Shown piece after piece: positions 17,834 through 25,022 of a DNA stretch of 56,521 nucleotides (positions are counted from its first letter, which is position 1; each line of letters opens with the position of its first letter). A program made the translations under genes and the position numbers. Under the pieces are notes generated by a model that searched no databases, was not told the DNA's origin, and saw only the letters and a program-made list of their open reading frames with translations. Location: assembly GCF_014836445.1 (NCBI RefSeq), contig NZ_JACSQV010000005.1, positions 167,638 to 224,158 on the forward strand. Reading direction: 5' to 3'. Origin of the DNA: Cellulomonas avistercoris (GTDB lineage: Bacteria; Actinomycetota; Actinomycetes; Actinomycetales; Cellulomonadaceae).

Positions 17834-18346
17834 TCACGGCGCCAGCCCGGCCTCGGCGCGCACGCGTGCCTCCGCGTCGGCGACGAGCCGTGCGGCGGCG
17901 GGGTCCGTGAGGTCCACGGTCCCGTCGCCGATGACCTGCGTGAACAGGTCGCCGCGCTCGTCTCGGCGCAGCGCGACCCGCACGGACGTGCGCACGCCGG
18001 GGACCGTGACGTGCTCCACGTGGACCACCGACTGCTGCACGCGCTCGCGGAACGACTGGACGAGGTCCCACGCGTGGTCGTCCGTGGCGAGGACGAGCTC
18101 CGTGCGGGCCCCGCTGACCCAGTGGACGGTGAGCGTGCGGGTCTGGTCGTCGAGCGAGCCGCGGTCCACGTCGGCCCACGGCGTGCGCACGGCACCGCCG
18201 TCACCGACGACGTGCAGCGCGCGGCGCGTCGTGACCGCCCACCGCCCGTCGTCGAGGGGGGCGGTCGCGAGGATCGCGTCGCCGTGCAGGTCGAGCGCGC
18301 GTCGCAGGGCTTCGGGCAGGCGGTGCCGCCGGGAGAAGAGGGCCAC
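17834..18346 (-). CDS. Conserved actinobacterial protein, function unknown
   Basis: This soluble protein of about 170 residues begins VALFSRRHRLPEALRRAL. It alternates beta-rich segments (WAVTTRRALHVVGDGG, TLTVHWVSGA) with helices, reminiscent of a PH-like fold, though that is only an impression. The GTG at 18346 is chosen because TACCGT lies 6 nt upstream, indicating leaderless expression; the open frame extends 16 codons further without support. It lies between tRNA-Asn and a PAP2 phosphatase on the same strand. Confidence 0.65.
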   Translation of the reverse strand: MALFSRRHRLPEALRRALDLHGDAILATAPLDDGRWAVTTRRALHVVGDGGAVRTPWADVDRGSLDDQTRTLTVHWVSGARTELVLATDDHAWDLVQSFRERVQQSVVHVEHVTVPGVRTSVRVALRRDERGDLFTQVIGDGTVDLTDPAAARLVADAEARVRAEAGLAP

Positions 18347-18352
18347 GTCACC

Positions 18353-18358
18353 ACGGTA
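18353..18358 (-). promoter_or_regulatory. -10 box of leaderless promoter
   Basis: TACCGT on the minus strand ends 6 nt before the GTG at 18346. Confidence 0.5.
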
Positions 18359-18403
18359 GCCGCGCCGCGGCGCGCCACCGACCGGCCGGCTCACCGGGCC
18401 GCC

Positions 18404-19096
18404 TCACCGGGCCGGCGTGCGCCGCCGGACGTGGTTCCACGCCAGCACGGCGCACGTGGCGCCGTTGAGGAAGCCCACGACGACGTCGGTCGTCGCGTGC
18501 ATGCCGCGGTAGGTCCGTGCCACGCCGACGGCCACGGGCACGAGCACGCACAGCACCGTGGCCGCCCAGCGCACCACGGGCTGCTCGATGCGCTGCGCCG
18601 CGAAGGCGAGCGTGAGGTAGAAGGCCGTGGCCGCACCCGTGTGGCCGCTGGGGAAGCTCGAGGTCGGCGGGGCGTGGTCGAGGTGCTCGACCTGCGGGCG
18701 CTCGCGCCCGACGACGAGCGCCGACGTGAGGAAGATCGCGGCCTGGACGGCCACCGCGAGGCCCGGCACGACCGCGAACCACCACTGCCGCGTGCGCCAC
18801 CACGCGACCGCCATCGCCACGACGCACGCGCCGATGAGGAACTCCGTCTGACCGATCGCGGACAGCACCGTCGTCACGGAGTCGAGCGCCGGCGTGCGCC
18901 ACGCCACGAACGACTCGTTGACGCGCGCCTCGGCCGGCAGGCCGCCCAGCGGTCCGGTGATCAGCAGCCCCAGGCCCACGACGAGGCACCACAGGAGGCC
19001 CGCGGGCAGCAGCACCCTGCGGACCAGGTCGTGACGCGCCTGCTGCGGCGAGGGTCGGCGGTCGTCGATCTCGTAGCGGTGCCAGAAGGCGTGCAC
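18404..19096 (-). CDS. PAP2-family membrane phosphatase
   Basis: This 230-residue protein has about six membrane helices. The PAP2 phosphatase signature is visible as GRERPQVEHLD, then SSFPSGHTGAATAF, then ARTYRGMHATTDV, supplying the Lys/Arg, His and His-Asp catalytic residues. Such enzymes dephosphorylate lipid phosphates or undecaprenyl pyrophosphate at the membrane. It lies 14 nt after a second PAP2 gene on the same strand, so the two likely form an operon and may be an old duplication that has diverged. Confidence 0.88.
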   Translation of the reverse strand: MHAFWHRYEIDDRRPSPQQARHDLVRRVLLPAGLLWCLVVGLGLLITGPLGGLPAEARVNESFVAWRTPALDSVTTVLSAIGQTEFLIGACVVAMAVAWWRTRQWWFAVVPGLAVAVQAAIFLTSALVVGRERPQVEHLDHAPPTSSFPSGHTGAATAFYLTLAFAAQRIEQPVVRWAATVLCVLVPVAVGVARTYRGMHATTDVVVGFLNGATCAVLAWNHVRRRTPAR

Positions 19097-19110
19097 GCGT
19101 CCTCCGTCGG

Positions 19111-19839
19111 TCAGGGGGTCGGGGGATCAGGGGTCGGGGGTGCTGCGGGGTGCGGGTCGTCGGGCGCCGCGGGCGCTGGGTCGTCCGGCGCGTCGCGACG
19201 CCAGCCGACGTAGGACGCCCCGGCGATCGCGAGGCCGAGCAGGATCCCGGCCAGGACGTCGGACGGGTAGTGCACGCCCAGCAGGACGCGGTCGGCCGCG
19301 GTGAGCACGACGAGCGCACCGGCGGCCACCGGGACCAGCACGCGCCCCACCGGGCCGAGCAGGGGCCGCACGAGCACCGTGAGGGCCACGGCGACGACGG
19401 TGGTGTTGGCGGCGTGACCGGACGGGAAGCTCCAGCCCGGGGCGTGCGCGACGGCGTCCTCGATGACCGGCCGCGCGCGCTGCACGAGCGCCTTGGCGGT
19501 GATCTGCAGCACCCAGCCGACGGCCACCGTGCCGGCAGCCCACACGGCCCGGTCGCGCAGCCCGTGCCGGCGCCACGCCCAGAGGCAGACCGCCGGCACG
19601 AGCAGCAGGTCGATCCACCGCGCGGAGAAGACCTCCTGCCACGTGACCAGCAACGAGCGCAGCGGACGTGACGCGCGCGTCACGTCCGTGGCGGCACGCA
19701 CCGTCTCCTCGTCGAACCGCACGACGGCGTCCCAGCCGCCGCGCACCGCCACGGCCAGGGCGATCACCGGCAGCACGACCGCCGCGCCGAACGTGGCGGC
19801 ACGCACGAGCGCACGACGCGGCGTGCGGGGGGCGGGCAT
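19111..19839 (-). CDS. PAP2-family membrane phosphatase
   Basis: This 242-residue multi-helix protein has PAP2 motifs VQRARPVIED, WSFPSGHAANTTVV and DRVLLGVHYPSDVLAG. The C-terminus is a proline/alanine/aspartate-rich tail facing the cytosol or wall. It precedes the other PAP2 gene by 14 nt. TAGGGT lies 6 nt before the ATG, suggesting a leaderless mRNA for the pair. Its substrate is probably a lipid or polyprenyl phosphate. Confidence 0.88.
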   Translation of the reverse strand: MPAPRTPRRALVRAATFGAAVVLPVIALAVAVRGGWDAVVRFDEETVRAATDVTRASRPLRSLLVTWQEVFSARWIDLLLVPAVCLWAWRRHGLRDRAVWAAGTVAVGWVLQITAKALVQRARPVIEDAVAHAPGWSFPSGHAANTTVVAVALTVLVRPLLGPVGRVLVPVAAGALVVLTAADRVLLGVHYPSDVLAGILLGLAIAGASYVGWRRDAPDDPAPAAPDDPHPAAPPTPDPPTP

Positions 19840-19845
19840 GGCGAG

Positions 19846-19851
19846 ACCCTA
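19846..19851 (-). promoter_or_regulatory. -10 box of leaderless PAP2 promoter
   Basis: TAGGGT on the minus strand ends 6 nt before the ATG at 19839. Confidence 0.5.
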
Positions 19852-19923
19852 GGGGTGCGCGGCGCGGGCTGCACCCGGACGGCCTCGCGGCGGTCCCGCG
19901 ACCGTTCGCGCAGGTCGCAGCGG

Positions 19924-19997
19924 TGGGCCAGGTGGGGCTTGAACCCACGACCGACGGATTATGAGTCCGCTGCTCTGACCGACTGAGCTACTGGCCC
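19924..19997 (-). tRNA. tRNA with CAT anticodon (tRNA-Ile2 or elongator tRNA-Met)
   Basis: A complete 74-nt cloverleaf has acceptor GGGCCAG pairing with CTGGCCC and discriminator A. The anticodon loop CTCATAA reads CAT. The C4-G69 and C5-G68 acceptor pairs and the GGTTCAAG T-arm resemble tRNA-Ile2, whose C34 is converted to lysidine, more than elongator tRNA-Met. The choice is not certain. No initiator features are seen, and CCA is not encoded. Confidence 0.93.
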
Positions 19998-20001
19998 CTG
20001 A

Positions 20002-21228
20002 TCAGGTGGAGGTTACCGGAGCGCCTCGGCGGTCCGCGGCCTCCCGCGCACGGCCGAGCAGGTGGTCGCGCACGTCGACGTCGCCGGCCAGGTCGGCCGC
20101 GCGCCGGTAGGCGGCCGTCGCCTCGTCGTGGCGGTCCGTGCGGGCGAGCAGCGCCGCACGCGTGGCCCACCAGGGCTGGAACGCCGGGACCGGCTCGGGC
20201 GGGAGCGCCGCGAGCCCCGCGTCCGGCCCGTCGAGCCGGCCGACGACCGCCGCGAGGGCGACCCGCGCACCGAGGCTCGGGGCCACGGCGTCGAGCGCGA
20301 GGTACAGCAGCCGCAGGGCCGGCCAGTCGGTGACGCCCGTGCGCCGCCGGTCGCAGTGCACGGCCTGGATCGCGGCCTCCAGCCGGAACCGGCCCGGCAC
20401 CCCCGGCCCCTCGGCCCGACGCAGGTACGCCTCGCCCTCGGCGACGAGGTCGCCGCGCCACGCCGTCGCGTCCTGCTCGTCCAGCGGGACGAACGGGCCC
20501 GTGCTGCGCCGTGCCAGCGCGAACGTGACGAGCGCCGCCAGGGCCCACGCCTCGGCGTCGTCCTCCAGGAGCGTGGCGAGCACGACCGCGAGGTGCTGCG
20601 CCTCGCCCGCCAGACCACGCCCGTCCTGGCGCCAGGTCGCCGCGGCGGCGCCGTAGACGGCCTCGAGGACCGCCGGCAGGCGCTCGACCAGCTCGGACCG
20701 GCCGGGCACGACGAAGGGGACCCGAGCCGTGGCGATGCGCCGCTTGGCCCGCACCAGGCGCTGCGCCATCGTCGCGGGCGGCACCGAGAACAGCCGGGCG
20801 ACCTGCGCGGCCTGCAGGCCCAGCACCGCCTGCAGCATCAGCGGGGTGCGCACCTCCGGCGCGATCGCGGGGTGCGCGCAGACGAGGAGCAGGGCCAGCC
20901 GGCGGTCGGGGACCGCGTCCGGGTCGAGGTCGGCGAGGGGGTCGGTCGTCGAGGCGGCGACGGTCTCGTCCAGCGGGACGGACGTGCGGTGCGCGGCGGA
21001 GCGCCAGACGTCACGGACGCGGTGCCGGGCGACGGTGAGGAGCCAGCCGTCGGGGTTGCGCGGCACGCCGGCGGACGGCCAGGTACGCAGCGCCTGCTCG
21101 AACGCCGTCGAGAGCGCGTCCTGCGCGAGCGCGACGTCACCGGCCGCCGCCGCGAGCAGCGCCAGCAGGCGGCCGTACGAGTCCCGGGCGGCGCGCTCGG
21201 CGGCCGCCCGGGCCTCGTCCGCGCTCAC
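20002..21228 (-). CDS. ECF42-type RNA polymerase sigma factor with C-terminal extension
   Basis: This protein has about 408 residues. A sigma-70 region 2 segment (DALSTAFEQALRTWP with GWLLTVARHRVRD) and region 4 (PLMLQAVLGLQAAQVARLF) occupy the first 175 residues. A long helical extension follows, characteristic of the ECF42 (DUF6596/TPR-like) group. It starts at GTG 21228, overlapping the stop of the upstream YCII gene by 4 nt (GTGA). ECF42 factors are typically encoded with DGPF/YCII proteins and lack a classical anti-sigma factor, so the extension probably controls activity. Confidence 0.9.
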   Translation of the reverse strand: MSADEARAAAERAARDSYGRLLALLAAAAGDVALAQDALSTAFEQALRTWPSAGVPRNPDGWLLTVARHRVRDVWRSAAHRTSVPLDETVAASTTDPLADLDPDAVPDRRLALLLVCAHPAIAPEVRTPLMLQAVLGLQAAQVARLFSVPPATMAQRLVRAKRRIATARVPFVVPGRSELVERLPAVLEAVYGAAAATWRQDGRGLAGEAQHLAVVLATLLEDDAEAWALAALVTFALARRSTGPFVPLDEQDATAWRGDLVAEGEAYLRRAEGPGVPGRFRLEAAIQAVHCDRRRTGVTDWPALRLLYLALDAVAPSLGARVALAAVVGRLDGPDAGLAALPPEPVPAFQPWWATRAALLARTDRHDEATAAYRRAADLAGDVDVRDHLLGRAREAADRRGAPVTST

Positions 21229-21602
21229 GCGCTGGGGACCCAGGAGCCGTCCACCGTGTGCAGCGCGCCGGGGCGCACCTCGACGGGACCCCACGTCACG
21301 GACGGCGCCTGCCGGGCCCAGGCCAGCGCCGCGTCGAGGTCCGGGACGTCGATGACGAACGTCCCCCCGAGCTGCTCCTTGGTGTCGGCGAACGGGCCGT
21401 CCTGCACCTGCAGGACGCCGTCCACGGAGCGCACCGTGGTGGTCGCCACGGACGGCTGCAGGACCTCGGCGCCGACGAGGACGCCCGCGGCCTGCAGCGT
21501 GGCGGCGTAGGCGGTGAAGGCCTGCTGCCCGTGGGCGATGCCGTCGGGTCCGAGCTCCTCGGGCGTCAGCTCGGGGTAGTGCAGCAGCAGCGTGTAGCGC
21601 AT
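21225..21602 (-). CDS. YCII-domain (DGPF) protein paired with ECF42 sigma factor
   Basis: This 125-residue protein begins MRYTLLLHYPE and contains the family signature DGPFADTKEQLGG. The ATG at 21602 has AGGAGG eight nt upstream. It is translationally coupled to the sigma gene by a 4-nt overlap. In this genomic pairing the DGPF protein is often itself a target of the sigma factor; whether it acts as a sensor or an enzyme is unknown. Confidence 0.9.
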   Translation of the reverse strand: MRYTLLLHYPELTPEELGPDGIAHGQQAFTAYAATLQAAGVLVGAEVLQPSVATTTVRSVDGVLQVQDGPFADTKEQLGGTFVIDVPDLDAALAWARQAPSVTWGPVEVRPGALHTVDGSWVPSA

Positions 21603-21845
21603 GGCGTCCTCCTGGGACGTGCGGCCGACCTCGTCGACAGCGTAGGACGCGCCCGTCGTCCGGGTCGCGGGCGGGGTGGGCACCCCGTCGTCAGCATGAC
21701 GATCTCGCGCCCCACCGATCGACAGGGCCGCGCGGGCCGCGGGCCGTGACGGGCGCTTCCGGATGCCGATCACCCGGAGCGCTGCCACCATCTCTGGCGG
21801 GCACCGACGGACGTCGGGACGGGGAGCCCGTGTCGAGGAGGTGTC

Positions 21846-22622
21846 ATGGCCACGGTCGCGACGAGGTCCCCGCAGGGCGCGTGGGAGCTGGGGGCACGGG
21901 CGGGCTACGCCGCCAGCGGGCTGCTGCACGTGCTGATCGGGGTGCTCGCGGCGCAGCTCGCGCTGGGGTCGTCCGGGGGGAGCGCGGACGAGTCCGGGGC
22001 CTTCACGGCGATCGCGGCGACGCCGTTCGGTGCCGTGGTGCTGTGGGTCGCCGTGGTCGCCTTCGTCGCGCTCGCGGCGTGGCAGGCGGCGGCCGCGATC
22101 AGCGGTGCCGCCGGTGAGACGGGAGACCGGGTCAAGGCGGGGGCGAAGGCGGTCGTGTACCTCGCGCTCGCCGCGACCGCGTACTCCGTGGTGCGCGGCG
22201 CGTCGGGCGGGGGCCGCACGCAGAGCGCCACCGCCGAGATCATGCAGTCCCCGGGTGGTCGGCTGCTCGTCGGGGCCGTCGGTGTCGGTGTCGTCGTCGT
22301 CGGCGTCTACCACGTCTACAAGGGGCTGACGAAGAAGTTCCTCGAGGACCTGAACCGGCTCCCGAGCGGGACGGCCGGCCGGGTCGCGCGCCGGGCGGGC
22401 GTCGTGGGCTACGCCGCGAAGGGGCTCGCGCTGACGATCGTGGGCGTGCTCTTCGTCCTGGCGGCGGCCACCGCGAACCCCCAGGAGGCGTCCGGTCTCG
22501 ACGGTGCCCTCCAGACGCTCCGCGACGCCCCGGCGGGACCGGTGCTCCTGCTGCTCGTCGCGGCGGGCCTGGTGGCATTCGGTGGCTACTGTGGCGTTAG
22601 GTCCCGGTTCGGCAGGCTGTGA
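21846..22622 (+). CDS. DUF1206 membrane protein
   Basis: This 258-residue protein has three repeated two-helix units, each starting with a Gly/Tyr motif (ARAGYAASGLLHVLIG, AGAKAVVYLALAATAY, RAGVVGYAAKGLALTIVG). This is the DUF1206 triplication known in actinobacteria and of unknown function. The ATG follows GAGGAGGTGTC. It ends about 40 nt before the bldC promoter. Confidence 0.85.
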   Translation: MATVATRSPQGAWELGARAGYAASGLLHVLIGVLAAQLALGSSGGSADESGAFTAIAATPFGAVVLWVAVVAFVALAAWQAAAAISGAAGETGDRVKAGAKAVVYLALAATAYSVVRGASGGGRTQSATAEIMQSPGGRLLVGAVGVGVVVVGVYHVYKGLTKKFLEDLNRLPSGTAGRVARRAGVVGYAAKGLALTIVGVLFVLAAATANPQEASGLDGALQTLRDAPAGPVLLLLVAAGLVAFGGYCGVRSRFGRL

Positions 22623-22663
22623 CTTTTCACCCGGTCCGGACAGATCTGGCATGGCGACGCTTC

Positions 22664-22692
22664 TTGCACAGTTGTCCAGATCGGGGCATAGT
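22664..22692 (+). promoter_or_regulatory. Promoter of the riboswitch-bldC transcript
   Basis: TTGCAC (22664-22669) and CATAGT (22687-22692) are spaced by exactly 17 nt, close to the primary-sigma consensus. A start near 22699 would place the aptamer at the very 5' end of the mRNA. Confidence 0.7.
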
Positions 22693-22699
22693 CGGGGAT

Positions 22700-22776
22700 G
22701 TCAGCGACAAAGGGCAAACCCGCCGCAAGGTGGGGACGCAAAGCCACGGGGCCCACGGGGTCAGCCGAGCTACCGA
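22700..22776 (+). promoter_or_regulatory. GEMM-I riboswitch (cyclic-di-GMP-I class) upstream of bldC
   Basis: The aptamer matches the GEMM-I consensus. It has AAAGGGCAAACC, then a 6-bp stem CCCGCC/GGTGGG capped by a GCAA tetraloop, then GGGACGCAAAGCC. A second stem GGCCC/GGGTC follows, then CAGCCGAGCTACCG. The base at the key specificity position in AGGGC is G, as in c-di-GMP binders, rather than the A of cGAMP-sensing variants. It ends about 20 nt before the bldC start, close to the GAAGGAG ribosome site, so ligand binding could alter translation or transcription of bldC. Confidence 0.9.
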
Positions 22777-22796
22777 ACGACGAAGGAGTACCAGCC

Positions 22797-23021
22797 ATGG
22801 CTGTTCACACCACCCTCTCCGAGGCCCCGCTCACGCAGGGCGCTCTCCTCACCCCGGGTGAGGTCGCGGTCCTCTTCCGCGTCGACCCCAAGACGGTGAC
22901 GCGCTGGGCGCAGGCCGGCAAGCTCTCCGCGGTCCGCACCCTCGGTGGCCACCGCCGCTTCCACGAGGCCGAGGTGCGCCAGCTCCTGACCGGCGTCCCG
23001 CAGCAGCGCGCGGGGGAGTGA
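22797..23021 (+). CDS. bldC: BldC-family developmental regulator (MerR-like DNA-binding protein)
   Basis: This 74-residue protein is essentially a single winged-helix DNA-binding domain. Its core LTPGEVAVLFRVDPKTVTRWA and RTLGGHRRFHEAEVRQLL closely match Streptomyces BldC, which binds repeated sites cooperatively and delays development. The ATG at 22797 follows GAAGGAG. In non-sporulating relatives its targets are unknown. It is preceded by a GEMM riboswitch and followed by a strong hairpin, so it forms a single-gene unit apparently tuned by a cyclic dinucleotide. Confidence 0.93.
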   Translation: MAVHTTLSEAPLTQGALLTPGEVAVLFRVDPKTVTRWAQAGKLSAVRTLGGHRRFHEAEVRQLLTGVPQQRAGE

Positions 23022-23056
23022 TCCCCGCGCCGTCAACGACGACGCATCCACGACGC

Positions 23057-23091
23057 CGACGCCGGTGGTGACCTGTTCACCACCGGCGTCG
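23057..23091 (+). terminator. Hairpin terminator after bldC
   Basis: A perfect 15-bp stem with one arm at 23057-23071 and the other at 23077-23091 encloses a 5-nt loop. It follows bldC by 35 nt. No U-run follows. Confidence 0.7.
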
Positions 23092-23167
23092 TGCTGCGTG
23101 CGCCCGGTCATCGGGCATCGTCGCGGGCGCGGCTCGCCGGGTCGCTGCGACGTGAAAGGATCAGGGC

Positions 23168-23656
23168 ATGGCTCTGCGTGAGATCCGCATCGTCGGCGAC
23201 CCGGTGCTGCGCACCCCCTGCGACCCCGTCACGACGATCGACGACCGTGTCCGCTCGCTGGTCGAGGACCTCCTCGAGACCGTCGACGTGGAGGGGCGTG
23301 CCGGCCTCGCCGCGAACCAGATCGGCGTCAGCCTGCGGGCGTTCTCCTGGAACATCGACGACGAGATCGGCTACGTGCTCAACCCGGTCATCGTCGAGGT
23401 GTCCGAGGACGAGTACCAGGACGGCGACGAGGGCTGCCTGTCGGTGCCCGGCCTGTGGTTCCCGACGCACCGCGCCTGGTACGCGCGCGTGGTGGGCACC
23501 GACCTCGACGGCCGCGAGGTCGTCGTCGAGGGCACCGAGCTGATGGCGCGCTGCCTGCAGCACGAGGTCGACCACCTCGACGGCATGCTCTACCTGGACC
23601 GGCTCGAGCGCTCGGTGCGCAAGAAGGCGATGCGCGCGGTGCGCGAGCACCTCTAG
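23168..23656 (+). CDS. def: Peptide deformylase
   Basis: This 162-residue metalloenzyme removes the N-formyl group from nascent proteins. All three family motifs are present: GLAANQ (residues 46-51), EGCLSVP with metal ligand Cys90, and QHEVDHLDG with His132, Glu133 and His136. Metal is normally Fe(II). An AAGGA site precedes the ATG. Confidence 0.95.
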   Translation: MALREIRIVGDPVLRTPCDPVTTIDDRVRSLVEDLLETVDVEGRAGLAANQIGVSLRAFSWNIDDEIGYVLNPVIVEVSEDEYQDGDEGCLSVPGLWFPTHRAWYARVVGTDLDGREVVVEGTELMARCLQHEVDHLDGMLYLDRLERSVRKKAMRAVREHL

Positions 23657-23806
23657 GTCCGCCCAGCGCGTCCGCTGGACCTGCGGGAGCGGATGGGGCA
23701 TCCTGTGCCGTGCACGCCGCGTGCGCTGCATCTGTGCTGGTGACGTTCCCGATCAGGGGCGAGGTCGTTGGGGAAGGCGACCCTCGAGCCCTTCCGGGAG
23801 GACGAC

Positions 23807-24307
23807 ATGGCCGGTGCTATCACCCGCGGTGTACTTTTCGTGCACTCCGCGCCGCGCGCGCTCTGCCCCCACGTCGAGTGGGCGGCAGGCAACGCGCTGG
23901 GCGCGCGCGTCAGCCTGGACTGGACACCCCAGCCGGCTGGCCCCACCTTCTACCGCGCCGAGCTGTCGTGGCAGGCGGCGCCCGGGACGGGTGCGCGGCT
24001 CGCGTCCGCGCTGCGCGGCTGGGCGCACCTGCGGTACGAGGTGACGGAGGAGCCCAGCGCCGGCGTCGACGGCTCGCGGTGGAGCCACACGCCCGAGCTC
24101 GGCATCTTCCACGCCGCCACGGACGTCCACGGCAACGTCGTGATCCCCGAGGACCGGATCCGTGCGGCCCTCGAGCACGCCGCCGACCCCGACCGGCTGC
24201 GGGCCGAGCTCGACCTCGCGCTCGGCCAGGCGTGGGACGACGAGCTCGAGCCGTTCCGCTACGCCGGGGCGGGCGCGCCCGTGCGCTGGCTGCACCGCGT
24301 CGGCTGA
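23807..24307 (+). CDS. DUF3145 family protein
   Basis: This soluble protein of about 166 residues matches the actinobacterial DUF3145 family, beginning MAGAITRGVLFVHSAPRALC and containing HVEWAAGNALG and WSHTPELGIFHA. Its function is unknown. The ATG at 23807 has GGGAGG just upstream; the frame is open 13 codons further back. A strong hairpin follows. Confidence 0.85.
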   Translation: MAGAITRGVLFVHSAPRALCPHVEWAAGNALGARVSLDWTPQPAGPTFYRAELSWQAAPGTGARLASALRGWAHLRYEVTEEPSAGVDGSRWSHTPELGIFHAATDVHGNVVIPEDRIRAALEHAADPDRLRAELDLALGQAWDDELEPFRYAGAGAPVRWLHRVG

Positions 24308-24318
24308 CCCACGGCACC

Positions 24319-24358
24319 GGGGCGGGCGGGTCCACCGTTCGGGTGGACGGCCCGCCCC
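24319..24358 (+). terminator. Hairpin terminator after DUF3145 gene
   Basis: GGGGCGGG pairs with CCCGCCCC, and inside it GTCCACC pairs with GGTGGAC around a short loop. It begins 11 nt after the stop codon. Confidence 0.65.
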
Positions 24359-24518
24359 GTCCGCGTTGTGAAACGTTTTGAACGTCGGGCGGGGGGACCG
24401 GGCCGGGCACGCGCTCGGCTAGCGTCCCCCTCGCGTCCCGGGTCCACCGGAGTGCGCCGAGCCATCCGGGGGGAGACGGACCGCGGTGCGGTGCGTCGAG
24501 CACCCGCGGAGGACGCCG

Positions 24519-24959
24519 ATGCCCGCACGACGTCGGTCGCGCCCCACCCTGCGGGTCGCCGCCGGACTGGGTGCCGGCCTCGCGCTGACCGGGTGCACCG
24601 TCGCCGCCCCCGCCGACGCACGGCCCGCCGCGGAGCCCCGCGCAGGGCACACCCCCCTCGCGCCCGCCGCGGACGGGACGTACAGCGGCAGCGGCAGCTA
24701 CGAGACGCCGGGCGGGCGGCAGCAGATCGACGTGACGGTCGTCCTGGCGGACGGGGTCGTCACGGGCGTCCGCGTCGACCCGGCGGCGACGAACGCGACG
24801 TCCCTGCGGTTCCAGGAGCGGTTCGCGTCCGCGGTGGTGGACTCCGTGGTGGGTCGCACGCTGGACGAGGTCGCGGTCGACCGGCTCGCCGGATCGTCCT
24901 CGACGGGTGCCGGGTTCATGGCGGCGCTCGAGAGGGCGGTGCGCGATGCACGCGCGTGA
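24519..24959 (+). CDS. FMN-binding domain lipoprotein
   Basis: This 146-residue exported protein has a lipobox LTGC (Cys26) followed by an FMN_bind domain (DGTYSGSGSYETPGGRQQIDV). Near the end SSSTGAGF (126-133) aligns with the site where ApbE attaches FMN through a phosphoester to Thr, here Thr129. It departs from the usual D-x-x-S/T-G-A-S/T: position 126 is Ser, not Asp, and 132 is Gly. The ATG at 24519 follows GGAGG; an earlier in-frame start lacks one. It probably carries electrons outside the membrane with the next two genes. Confidence 0.85.
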   Translation: MPARRRSRPTLRVAAGLGAGLALTGCTVAAPADARPAAEPRAGHTPLAPAADGTYSGSGSYETPGGRQQIDVTVVLADGVVTGVRVDPAATNATSLRFQERFASAVVDSVVGRTLDEVAVDRLAGSSSTGAGFMAALERAVRDARA

Positions 24960-25022
24960 GAGGTCCGGTGCGTCGGAGGGGTGCGCGCCGGACCCGACGG
25001 TGACGGACCGGGTGACGCGCTG

